Both the position numbers and the translations under genes were made by a program. The notes below the pieces were generated by a model. The model ran no database searches, was not told the DNA's origin, and saw only the letters and a program-made list of their open reading frames with translations. A DNA stretch of 64,000 nucleotides from Gautieria morchelliformis (lineage: Eukaryota; Basidiomycota; Agaricomycetes; Gomphales; Gomphaceae): positions 1 through 64,000 of the forward strand of contig WHVA01000271.1 in NCBI GenBank assembly GCA_015179125.1, read 5' to 3'. Positions 1-11,413 of the stretch are shown here, piece by piece. The first letter of the stretch is position 1. Every line of letters begins with the position of its first letter.

Positions 1-1
1 T

Positions 2-1732
2 CGCACGAGAGCTAGCACCACGCAGCAGGCGAACAACAAAACTAGGGCCGAGCTGTTACTAGAGCCAAATACGTCAGTACGGACGAGGGAACAAGCGCGG
101 CAGTACCTCGACAAACATGGATACTACGCGAAAGAGGACCCCCTATCAACGGAACAGCTCAGCTACGCCCTACTCTCCCTAGCGCACAACGTTAACGGCA
201 AGACACTACAAGAAGGAGTCAGAGCGGTAGCAGTGCTGATGATGGAGGAGGCGGCAAAAACGGTGGGGGCAGCGGTCATGAGACATGTCGAGAGGAGCCT
301 GGAGCAAACCCTCACCAGGGTAGAAAGGGCGGCGGATGACGCGAGAGACGCAGCAGAGAACGCAAAAATGGCGACGGAGGGGGCCAGCACGTTATCGAAC
401 ACCTAAACAGCATGAGGCAATTAGGAACACAGGGGGGAGAAAACGGGACCAGAGGAAACACATACGCAGCCGCGCTCAGAGGTAACGTACCGTTGTCGCA
501 TCTGAATAACCTAGCAAAAGCAAAAGCAAAAGCTAGACAGATACTGATAGATGCAGACCCACAAGGAGAACAAGACACCCTACATAAGCTGACAGAGAAG
601 GAGCTAGTAGCAAAGGCGAACGAGGCAATCAACAATCTCGAGGAGGACCACGAACGAACAGACATCACCTTCATCGGGGCCAAAAAACTAGTGAATGGCG
701 GGATAGTATTCGACCTAGAGACAGAGAACGCAGCGAAATGGGTCCAGAACAACAAAAGAACCTTCCTAAGCAAGTTTAGTGGATCAGCCACCATAAAAGA
801 CCGAGCGCTGTTGGTGATAGTTGAATACGTCCCGCTGAGCCACTCACCAGATGCGATGGCAGAGATGCGGAAAATAGAACGAGACTCGAAGCTGCCCGCA
901 GGCACCCTGATAGCCACTTGCTGGATAAAAACCGGTGCACAGAAGAACGACGGGACAAAAGTCAGCCCATATCATCGCCAAATTCTCCACCACAGAGTCA
1001 GCGAACCAGAGCATAAGGGACGGGCTTATCATAGCAGGAAAGAGGACGTGGGCCAGGAGAATGAAAAGGGAACCACGAAGATGCCTAAAATGTCAGAATT
1101 ATAACGCTCGGCATATGGCGGCCGAATGCGACAGCCGGGACAGGTGCGGGACATGCGGCGGGGAACACAGGACAGCAGAATGCGAGGAACACGACCCAAC
1201 TAAGTTCAACTGCGCGAACTGTGACACGAGTGGCCACGCATCGTGGGACAGGACCTGCCCGGTATTCAGAGCAGCGTGCGCGGCGACAGAAAAAAGCGAC
1301 CCGGAACACACCTACAGGTTTTTCCCGGACGAAAACCCCTGGACATGGGAACAACAAGGGGAAGAGGAAGACACAGTAGATGCGGGAGATCTGCTCAAGA
1401 AGATCAGAGAACAAGAAGATAGGCGATGGAGGGCGGTAGAGGCAGAAGCACGTTTGGTGAGACTCACAGAGGACAGAGCAAACGAATTAGGGCAGACGGA
1501 AACGTACAACCAGAGACAGAGGGGAAGAATGGAGAGTAGAGGGAGCGCAAGGGGAAGAGGCCGAGGGGCAAATCCGCGAGTCGGCCACATGGATCAGGGC
1601 TGGCAGGAGAGAGAACAGGGGCAGGGAGAGGGCAGACAGAGCCGGCTGGACGACTACGGCATCAGAACCAACCGCGAGAAAGAACAGACAACACAGAGAG
1701 ATGATAACGACAACGACCTGCCCCAAAGATGA
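2..1732 (+). pseudogene. LINE copy 1 ORF1, gag-like nucleic-acid-binding protein, frameshifted
   Basis: ORF1 proteins bind element RNA to form the retrotransposition particle. The frame is open from base 2 to about 401, where a 1-2 nt loss (compared with copy 4) ends it. It continues in the frame from 412, and after another small indel near 930 in the frame ending at 1732. Visible in order: an N-terminal conserved block, an Ala/Glu-rich probable coiled coil (about 250-400), a central domain with FIGAKKL (669-689), and three zinc knuckles at 1080-1262 (CX2CX8HX3C, CX2CX4HX4C, CX2CX4HX5C). A basic Arg/Gly-rich tail follows. The stop TGA overlaps the ORF2 ATG as ATGA at 1729-1732. At least two frameshifts make it non-functional as read. 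Confidence 0.88.
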
Positions 1733-4700
1733 ACAGAAACAACCAACGCATCCAAACATTGAGAATCAGACAACAAAACCTAAACAAATCACTCACGGCG
1801 ACGGCGGATTTACTAGCTAAGTGCACACCGGATCGATACGACATCATCGCAATTCAGGAACCATATATTGACTTTCTCGGGAACTCCAGAGCCACGCACA
1901 ACTGGTACACAGTATACCCGAAAACCCACTATGACGACAGGGGCGCGCGAACAAGATCGATGGTTCTGATAAGCAAGAAAATAGCGACGAACGCATGGGG
2001 GGCAGTAGATGTGGGATCGCCGGACGTCACGGCAGTGAAAATCAAAACAAACACAGGTGACGTCATGATCTTTAACATATACGTGGACTGTGCACAATCT
2101 GACAGCATAAGGGCGGTACGGAAATGCATACAAGAGCAAGCAGTGGAAGGAAACACGAGAGAACGCGAGGCGGAAGGATGATCTGGGTAGGGGACTTCAA
2201 CAGGCACCACCCGATATGGGACGAGCTACGTAACTTGCATCTGTTTACCAGAGCTAATCTCGACGAAGCGCAAGTGTTACTGGACGCCGTAGCAGAGCAC
2301 GATCTACACATGACGCTGCCAAAGGGAATCCCCACGCTCAAGGCGATGGCCACGGGAAATTATACACGAACAGATAATGTGTTTGCAACACCTTCGCTGG
2401 TAGAGAGACTGATCAGATGCACAACAGTACCAGAAGAGCGACCACCGAAAAGCGATCACTTCCCCATAGACACAACAATAAACGCCACCGTAGGAAGTAG
2501 TGAGCAGGGCCCCAAGCACAACTATAGACAGGTGGACTGGAAAGAGTACAACAAGGTGCTCGGAACAAAGCTGGAGGAAAGCATTAGAGACCCAATGCCG
2601 AGCAACCAGCAACAGTTCTACCTACACCTAGAAGCGATGACAACAGCGATATTGGACACTACAGAGGGGGTAGTACCCAAGAGCAAACCATCACCATACG
2701 TGAAGCGTTGGTGGTCGCTACAGCTCACCCAAAAAAGAACGGAGATGAGACGACTGGGGAGAAGATCGTACGCGAAAAGAAGGGACCCAACACACCCGTC
2801 GCACGAGGAATACAGAAGCGCTAGAAATAGATATGCGGAGGCGATAGAAGAGTCGAAGAGAGAGCACTGGGGGGAATTCCTTGGGAACATAGACCAAAAG
2901 ACAGTTTGGACGGCACACAGATACGCTTCGGCCGGCGCATCTGACGGGGGACTAGCAAGGGCACCAACGCTAGAAATACAAAAAGAGAACGGCACGAAAG
3001 AGGCAGCGGAAACAAATGAACAGAAAGTTGACATGCTATTTGAAACGTTCTTCCCCAGACCAATGGCCGAAGCGGAACGAATACCGACAGACTACGAATA
3101 CCCCCCCCCAGCGTTTGAGTACCAGCCGATAACCGACGAGCAAATACGGAAAGCAGTGAACAGGCTCAATCGGTTTAAAGCTCCAGGAGAAAACGGTATT
3201 CCAAACGAGATGATAAAACAGTGCATTGGCATCCTCCTACCCTATATAGGACCCCTTTTCTGCGCCACCTTCGACTTACAAGTGTACCCGGCAGAGTGGA
3301 GGGATTCCATCACGAAGGTGCTACGGAAACCAGGGAAGGCTGACTATACGATCCCAGGGGCGTACCGGCCCATAGCCTTGCTCGATACGATAGGCAAAAT
3401 ACTATCGGCATGCGTGGCAGAGGATCTGGTCATGATGTCAGAGAAACACCGACTGCTACCCGACAACCACTTCGGCTGTAGACCAGGACGAACGACCACG
3501 GACGCCATACACTACGTGATAGGACGAGCGAAGGACGCGTGGAGGAGAGGGAGAGTGCTGGGAGTGCTATATCTTGACATCAAGGGGGCCTTCCCCAGCA
3601 TTGTACTAGAAAGATTGACCCACAACATGCGCAGGAGAGGGATACCACGCGAGTACACGGACTGGATAGATAGAAAAGTCCGAAACAGGCTCACCTCCGT
3701 CAGCCTAGATGACTACAGATCAGCAACCAGACCCATAGGACGAGGAATGGACCAGGGATGCCCCCTGTCCGCAATCGCCTACCAATTCTACAACGGGGAC
3801 CTGATCGAAATCGCTCAAGAGACGAGAGGAGAGGGATGCGTGGGATTCGTTGATGACACTACCATGATAGCGGAAGGGAAAGATTTGGAAGAAGCGTTCA
3901 ATAAGCTGAGAGACATAATGGTCAGGTCGGGGGGGGCGTACAGCTGGGCCAGGAATCACCACTGCCAGTTCGCGGTAGACAAATTCGGACTGATGGGACT
4001 TACCAGACGGAGAGAGAAAGACCCATCGAAGCCGAGGAAAACGAAACCAGCAAAGAGACCGTCGATAAAGGTGGGACAGCACGTGATTTGGCCCGCAGCG
4101 ACGCACAAGTTCCTGGGGGTTATCATGGACCAGGAACTGAGATTTAAGGAACATGTCAATTACGCGTTGAAGAAGGGGAGGCATACATAGGACAGTACAA
4201 GAGACTGGCGAGACCGTCAAGGGGAATACTAGCTAAGTACATGAGAAACTACTACCTGACGGTCGCGATACCAAGAATACTGTACGCTGCTGACGTCTTC
4301 CTCACCCCAGCAACAGACAGAGCCAAGGGCACGAAGGGATTCGTGAACAAGTTAGGAAGAATTCAAAGACAGGTCGCGCTAGACATCACGGGCGCACTTA
4401 GAACCACGGCAACCAACACTCTTGACGCACATGCCAACCTCCTCCCATTCCCGCTAATGGTCACCAAAATAGTACACAGAGCAGCTGTGCGTCTGGCGAG
4501 CCTACCCCAAACCCACCCGCTAGCAGGAAGAACTAGAAGAGCAGCGCAGAGGTACGTCAAACGCCACAGATCCCCCCTCCACGAGATGATGCACGCCTTC
4601 GAGCTAAACCCGGACACGATGGAGAAAATACATACGGTGGTACTCGGGCCCAAATGGAAGCCGTCGTTCAGCACGAGGATCCTGTCCACCAAAGAAAAGG

Positions 4701-5716
4701 CCATAGAGGAAATAAATGCGGACGGAGCGGACGTAGTAGTATACACAGACGGCTCGAGCATGGAAGATGGCGTAGGGGCGGCAGCAGTTTTGTACAGGAA
4801 TGGGATAGAATGCAGAACGGCGAGGCTACACATGGGACCGCAAAGCGAGCACACCGTGTTCGAGGCTGAATTGGCGGCCGTAGCGATTGGAGCCAAAATG
4901 CTGAATGCAGAGAGGGGCGAGAGATTCACGATAGCCCTAGACAGCCAGGCGGCTATCCAGACAACTAGGACAGAACGAGCCATCCCCGGCCAATACCTCG
5001 TCAATGCGGTACACAGGCAGATTCAGGGCGTGGTCCAGCAGCAGGAGGGAGTTAAGGTGACTATGAGATGGGTACCGGGCCATGAAGGAATAAAAGGAAA
5101 CGAGAGGGCGGACGAGGAAGCGAAGAAAGCGGCGAACAGCGAGACCAGCGAGGAGAGGGACATACCAACCGAGTGCCGGGGAACACTGCCTGTGAGCAGG
5201 GCGGCTGAAATCCAGAGACATGACGCACAGTTGAAGCAGAAAGCGAGGGAAAACTTCGCTAAGTCCCCCAGAGCTATGCGCGCGCACGAGATTGACCCCA
5301 CCATGCCGTCGACAGCATTCACGAAGATCACAAAGAGCATGCCGCGCAAACAGGCCAGCCTGCTTGTGCAGCTGAGGACGGGACATGTGCCGTTGAACAA
5401 ATACCTATACAAACTAGGAAGAGCAGGGTCGCCCATGTGCCCAGCGTGCAGGAACGCACTCGAGACAGTACAACACTTCATATTCCAGTGTCCGGCATAC
5501 AGCGAGCAGAGGAAGAGGATACGGAGGAAACTGGGAAGGGGCGCAAAATCAATAAGGACACTGTTAGGAGGACACAAGGCCATGCAATATCTATTCGGGT
5601 ACATACAAGACACGAAGAGGTTCGAGAAACAGTACGGAGATGTCTCTCTCCCGCAACAGAAGGAAGACAAAAAGAAAAGGGGAAATAGAAGGCGGCGCGA
5701 AGAGAGGAGACGATAG
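1729..5716 (+). pseudogene. LINE copy 1 ORF2, endonuclease-reverse transcriptase-RNase H, two frameshifts
   Basis: The polyprotein nicks target DNA and copies LINE RNA at the nick. The APE-type endonuclease runs 1729 to about 2480 (motifs AIQEPYIDF and VGDFNRHHPIW, then a SDH motif near 2452). The reverse transcriptase follows at about 3100-4150, with YLDIKGAF near 3568 and the catalytic GFVDD near 3843; FVDD replaces the common YADD. RNase H starts near 4738 (VYTDGS) and includes the acidic residues of FEAEL, ALDSQ and NERADEE. A terminal CX2C...HX4C finger lies at 5439-5490. Single-base deletions near 2177 and 4180 break the frame. The start is the ATG of the ATGA overlap with ORF1. Confidence 0.92.
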
Positions 5717-5899
5717 CCGCACACCTCGCCCACAAAGGCACGGACTCGCTCGGGGCCACGCCCCTTGAGCATAAGCAGAGAAAGAGATCCAAAGGAGAGA
5801 AGGAAAGAACACGAGCAAGAACATGTATATACCGTCTTACATAGGGCGCCGCCCCAAAAGACGTAAACTGGGAAAAAAAAAAAAAAAAAAAAAAAAAAA
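5717..5899 (+). other. 3' UTR and poly-A tail of LINE copy 1
   Basis: Non-coding tail shared with copies 3 and 4. All three have a conserved block close to GTCTTACATAGG, then CCCCAAAAGACGTAAA just before the A tract. This block is the probable recognition end for the element's own reverse transcriptase (inference). The A tract is 27 nt. Confidence 0.85.
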
Positions 5900-8793
5900 T
5901 AAGCCCGCGATAGACTGGCTTGAATGTAAGGGTTGACAAGCGAGCTCGTCTTGAGGAATAGTAGTGGCCCCATATGGATTCCACACATGGCGACACAGCA
6001 AATACGTTGGGCAGATGCACGGCCTTGAGCCACACCAGCCCCATTTTTGGGGGTCCGAATATATCCTTCGCTGATCAATTTGTGGAGGAGTTATCTAGAC
6101 ACGATCGAGCCCTGTGAGTGAGTAGCCAGCAGGATAGCATCCGCCCGGCTGTCGTCAAGGATCGCGAGAAATGTGTGATAACAACGAAGCGTACTTCTGC
6201 AAATCTTCTACCCAATCCTCATGGCTTAGATATTCTTGATATAGACTGGAAGAGCCATGGTGTCAGTTGGAAGAAATAAACCCGACATGTGAGAAAATAC
6301 CTATTGACACGCCGTTCTATGGTACCTTCCCCTTCCAAAACGATTTTCGTGAGCTTATCTAACACTGTCCCATGCCTATCAGCATAATCCTCGACTGCGG
6401 AAGCCAGCATATTTCCAAATTTCCGACTTGTTCCCGTTGGCTGTTAACCGTTAGCCATCAAACAGGAGATCAGCCGTTGACGCCTTACCTCGCCAAGCAC
6501 CTGTCGAATAATGGAGCCTGTCCCGTTCCTTGCGCGTCGGTGCCTGCTCTGTTGTTATAATCAAGAGACTCACCCGGAAACCACCCATGAATGCCAATTA
6601 CGACCACGCGTTTCACGCCGTCTAGCCCGCCCGATGTCCACTGTTCATGTTCTTCTAACACGCTCCACAATCTTGCCAGCTCTCGCCCGATCACGTCTTT
6701 CTGGGTATCCACGCCTTTTCCCTTCCCTCCCTTGTTCGCCCCGGGAAACAAAATTCCACTCACGTACCGAATGGTACGGCGGACTGCAGACGCGCCTTGA
6801 GAGATGGGTATTGAGCGCGGTGGGGTGCTGAATGTATCCTCAGATGTCGGAAGTACAAGATTTGCTCGGCGGGGCAGGGGAGATGGTACAGACTTCCTGG
6901 AAGATAATGAACTTGGTCGTTGCAATCCTTGAGCTTTGTTTTTCAGACCATCATCCTTAGTAAGTGGAGGCGCCATGGGTGTGAGTTTCAAAGGCTCTGG
7001 TAGTCCTTTGACTGTTGGAAATGCGGGCGGCTTCGTGGTTGGAGCAGTACTCGAACCTGCTTTCATCCCCGACAATGCGCTATCTGGGTCATCGACAGTT
7101 TTGACATCCACGGCATCATCTTTCTCCCTGACCGTTCTGACGTTATGAGTTGAGACGCTTTGCGAGAAGAAAGAAACCCATGATGCTCGGCTTTCAACAT
7201 GACAGGATTTTCCGACACCATTAGCGGCGCTGAAGGCAGCTCTGGTCCGGAGGATGAAGATTCTGAACGTGCCAGTGCATCCTCCTTGACCAGCTCAGCT
7301 GGCGTTTTCCCCATGCGCTCCAAAGTCGGGGGGATAACCGTTTCCACAATACCACCGCCAAGGTGTGTACCAAGTGGAGGCTGATTCTGCAAATCCATTC
7401 GAGGGCGTGGTGTTTGGCTCGAGCTCAACCTTAGGTCCGAGAGTTGGCTGATCTGGAGCCTCTGCGCCGGACGGCAATGTTGATGTCAGAGAATCCGAAT
7501 AGACAGGTGATGAAGGAGTATCAGGGGCCGAGGGAGGTGGTACGTCCACAGAGCTAGACGATGCGAGCCCAATATATCCCCACCATGAACTAGTTTCAGA
7601 AACGGTATTCCCTCGTACGTTTCTCAGCCTCGGGCGACCTGAAGCCCTTGATTCTTTCAGATAACTCGCCGTGACCTCCTGAGGCCTCTGCCTGAGCAAC
7701 AATGTGGTTTAATGGGACCTTTGGCCGTCCTAGCAAGGGCATGGACAGAATAAAGCGCGACGACGATGGATTAAGCGAAGAGAGATTGCTGAGCGTTCTC
7801 TCTCTGGGACGCACTGTGACAGGCGTTGGTGAGGAAGGATGCGAAAATGAAGACACGATTGGCACACTATCGTCAACAGATGACGGGACAGATACATCAG
7901 TGGTAGATTGTGGGCATTCGGGTCCAGACGACTCTGCGCCCGCTAGCGAACCTGCCTCCTTCTGAGGGATGTCCTGCGGCGGGATGGGTTACGAGTGATT
8001 ACATCGGAAGGCAATGGCGCCTGAAGTGTTTCTGAAGTAGACTGTGCGTCCTCTGGGGTTTGGCCCGTTAAGATAGTAGCCACTGGCGTCATATGGCTGA
8101 TGGCTTTGCTACAGAACCAACCTCTGGGCTGGGACCTGGGTTTAGCTACTTCAGTTACTGCCTTGAGAGGAGTATGTTCTGAGGTGGGAAATGGGACGGC
8201 CCCAGGCGGGGATGGGGCGGACTCGAAGGTGGTTGATTCAGGAGTCGTGGGTTGACCAACTAGCTGCGGGGATAGAACGACATTTGACGCGTCGTCCAGA
8301 GACACCGCTACGTCAACTGGTCGTGTAGAGTCTTGGTCATTATCCATGGGTTTCCGTCCCCGTGAGCCGAACCAGCCTGCTTGTTGGGACGGTTGTCGCG
8401 AGACGCTGCTGTGATTAGGGGTCTGGGCGCGCACAGGGTTCGAGGCTTTATCGACGCCTACAGGGTCAGGAGAAGGTGAGGTTGCTGGTGGATCCTCGCC
8501 ATTTGCATGGGTATTCGGCCTGTCGAAGCTAACTGAATGGTCCGGAGCAGCAGAGTCCTTTCTCGCTCGTTTAAAGACGCGGCGTCGGGACGGTCTAGTC
8601 TATGCAAGGGAGGGTCAGCTGGGTTGTCAGAGTCCTGGCTGGAGGATAAAATTGTAGCTGCTGCGGTGCCCCCAGCCGCGTGTTGTGGTTCTGCGAACAC
8701 GAGCGATAACGAAGCCTGAGGGTCAGTTGGCTTCGAAGGCGACCTCCATGGTCGCCGGACGGCGGAGCGAGAGAAAGACGAATGGCGGCTCAT
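5900..8793 (-). pseudogene. Predicted alpha/beta-hydrolase (Mug180-like fungal esterase), disrupted by LINE copy 1
   Basis: A host gene read right to left from a candidate ATG at 8793. The N-terminal half (about 8793-7063) is low-complexity, Ser/Pro-rich, with SSWWGYIG near 7590-7570; several reading-frame changes there may be introns or indels. The catalytic half is clear once four GT-AG introns are removed: 6518-6573, 6441-6488, 6246-6300 and 6149-6194. This gives IGIHGWFPG, a 29-nt microexon (6489-6517), then LGEPTGTSRKF, and the nucleophile elbow ATHSQGS (GXSXG) near 6125-6105. A TAA at 6091-6093 interrupts the frame just after the elbow. The coding sequence stops at 5900 where the LINE poly-A begins. 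I assign the family from the GIHGWFPG/LGEPTGTS/THSQGS pattern from memory. A predicted lipase/esterase is the safest statement. Confidence 0.75.
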
Positions 8794-11413
8794 GAGAACA
8801 ACGCTGAGCTTGATTGGAATCCATTAACAGTCGACGGGTGGCTCGAAATCGAGGCGCTTACGTGACTTAAGACGCTTTTGACGCTCGGCTCAACTACACA
8901 ACGCTATTATCGAGGTGCAGCAAGTTCGTCTGTTTGAGCTCAAGAAGCTTATTCTGGCAAACGCTGTCAGCAAGTCGCAGTGCTGTGCCTATGCGTGCAT
9001 GGATCTTACTAACACGTCAGAGTTGGCATCGCGTAGTAAGTAGCTGGATCCGGCGGCAACTATACACACATTTTGAGTATTTACAGCGTTTTGCAGATAC
9101 TGAATAATGATCATGCCATTAAAACGAACACCTAGAGTATTGCCTATTTATCGTCACGGCGCTCGTCCTATGTGGCTCAACTTTGTCACGGGGATATGTA
9201 GTTCTGTTTTCAAGATGTTCTACCCTGATTATACTGTCAGGCTCATGTCTATCACGACACCTGAAGTACGTAGTGGTACTTCTCCCAGGCCGCTCTGCCA
9301 TGATGCTGCCAAGGTGACAAGACTACTAGCATATATGCTTCCGCCACATGATGGTGAACCACACCAAACAGCGACATTCTCAAGAGCGTTGCGGAATTCT
9401 ATGGAGACACAAATAGGCCCCCGGAGAAGGATGCAAACGGTGGACGGGGTAAAAACCTGGCAAATGGTTGGACAGGTGAAGAAGAGTCTAGATGTAGTCG
9501 GATAGGCTCATTTCCGGCGAATCTCACGTAACACTGTCGTTCGCGGATGCCAGTCGTCGAAAGCCGCACGGAGCTCAGAAATTTCTGATGAGAACAGGGA
9601 GGCAACATCTAGGTTGGCTATAACCTCGCGTAGCGTCCACGGAATCTGGCGGAATGGTCGGTGATGAGCGGCACGTGAAGCGGAGAAGGCGTACCTCATA
9701 GTCGTTACGGGCTGCGCGCGCCGCGAAGGGTTGCACAGCCAGTTCCGGCTGAATCCCGAGGGCACCACTTGTCTCAAAAAGCAAGCACACAGCAAGTCTA
9801 TGGTGCAAACCATCACAGGTCACCAACGTAAACCGAACTAATTAGAGACTCACGAATAAGTCGTCGGCTCTTCATAAGCGGATGAGTGGCCGACGCCGCT
9901 CAACGAACCCGCGGTGGCTTCTGATAGGTGAGTCACCAGTCCTCCGTCATCCAATCCAGCATTTCGAATTCGAAGTAATAGAACAAGAAGATTTGATAAA
10001 AGTCAGAAGAGCTGGCGCTGGTTCAAAAGAAATCATTGAGGGTGTGTCCGAGCCAGACCAATGTCGAGATGAGGTGGTGTCAATGCTATAGAAGGAGTCC
10101 GGTGCGTGGCCAATCGGGCAAAGAGGCGGTGCTGTCAGGCCAACATAAGAGGCCGGAGTATGAATATCGTACCAAATTCTTTTTGTTCTCCCTAAATGGC
10201 TTAGCATCAGTGACTATATTTATGACGAGTGGAACTCCGGGAGCGCATGTTCGTTACTGTAACGTTCATGGAAGATTGTGATTGCTAAGAATCAAGGTCC
10301 GCGAGTTGCTCTATGTTTGGTGTGCCATGAGTGTACCGGATTGTACATACCATTTTATTTCCGTGATACATGCGCCTTCCTGAATTCTGGGGTTATTCAT
10401 ATTTCTGTGCATATTCTAATCTCTGAGTAGGCAAAGTCCGGCAAGTGGATCTGGGGTTGGTGACATTTCTGCGAGGTGGCGGGATGCTACTGGTCAATGC
10501 CATCTTGAGTTGCGCTCATCAGTGCGCCATGTATCAGAGCATCAGGAAATCTAGGAAATAAGGCTGCGCGCAAAAGGCTGTGGCCACTGCCCAGTTGGGA
10601 GCGCCGCTGGGAACACCCTTAATGGCCTGACCCCGCGGAGAACAGATCGAAGGAGAACATGGATTGACAATGTGCGTCCATGTAGCATGGGAATGCTGTG
10701 TTCAGTTCCTAACGCCTCGGAGGAAGTTCAAACATGTGAAGACGAGCGAATGACAGTTGACAGCCGGGCAAGCCAACTGGGAAGCGTTATCGATGAGCTC
10801 CACGCCTCGTGCCTTTCCAGAATTGGTGGTTTATGGTCGGCAAAAAGAGTTTTTAGTCGAAAAAATCCCATGCAGGGTATGCGTAGAGACGGCTCAACGA
10901 CCCGACCACATGGCGCAGATACTCTCCAAGGTATATCCAACCCTCCTAGCGCACTTGATAGCCCGCTTTCCGTAGTTAAACTGCAAGATAGTATACACAA
11001 CCAAAATTATGAACACACTAACGCAATTTTGGTTTAAATTCACCAAGCAGAAGAGGAGGGCAACAGCGAGTTTATCTGGAAGGTATCCTGTCCAACAGAC
11101 TGGCGCTGGGCGCACCTTGGAAGCTAGTGCTAGGAATTTAAAAGAAGGACCGGCTTCCGATCTTATCCTCTTGGTTCATCGCCTCGCATCTCCCTATCCC
11201 CTTCAGAGAATCCAACGTGCACAGCCCAGCGTGCCCCTTGTCGCGTCAGTACCCCGCGATAAACCCGCTCTTACGGTTACCTTGAGTTGTGGTCTCGCCT
11301 GCTCCCTCATCCACCAACTAATCCCAGCTGTTTCTACCCTCAGATAAGTTCACGCTAGTGAAATGGTTTCCAGTGCGTGCTCTGTCTCAACCTGCTCCCA
11401 CTTGACGCATCCA
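8794..11413. other. Intergenic region without recognised gene
   Basis: About 2.6 kb between two host genes. The longest open frame (9107-9505, +, 132 codons) shows no domain I recognise and no supporting neighbours. A hairpin with 10-bp arms (10999-11008 and 11025-11034) is present. The stretch just before 11414 probably contains the HMG-box gene promoter. I see no TE coding sequence here. Confidence 0.5.

Larger units (their letters stand above)
1..5899 (+). mobile_element. Non-LTR retrotransposon (LINE) copy 1, 5' end outside window
   Basis: A LINE with the order gag-like ORF1, then endonuclease/reverse transcriptase/RNase H ORF2, 3' UTR and a 27-nt poly-A tail (5873-5899). Its 5' UTR and the ORF1 start codon lie before base 1; by alignment with copies 3 and 4 only a short stretch is missing. 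It belongs to the same family as copies 2, 3 and 4 in this window. The ORF1-ORF2-RNase H-zinc finger layout fits the Tad1/I-like fungal LINEs. The tail abuts a host gene in antisense, so this copy disrupted that gene. The duplicated target site cannot be checked because the left end is not in the window. Confidence 0.93.

Noticed and set aside
5023..6078. 351-codon minus-strand open frame
   Set aside because: Only the first part (6078 to about 5900) is real hydrolase coding sequence. The rest is antisense of the LINE 3' end including its poly-A, read as poly-Phe.
9107..9505. 132-codon plus-strand ORF as a gene
   Set aside because: No recognised domain, no intron context and no homologue visible in the window; not enough support.
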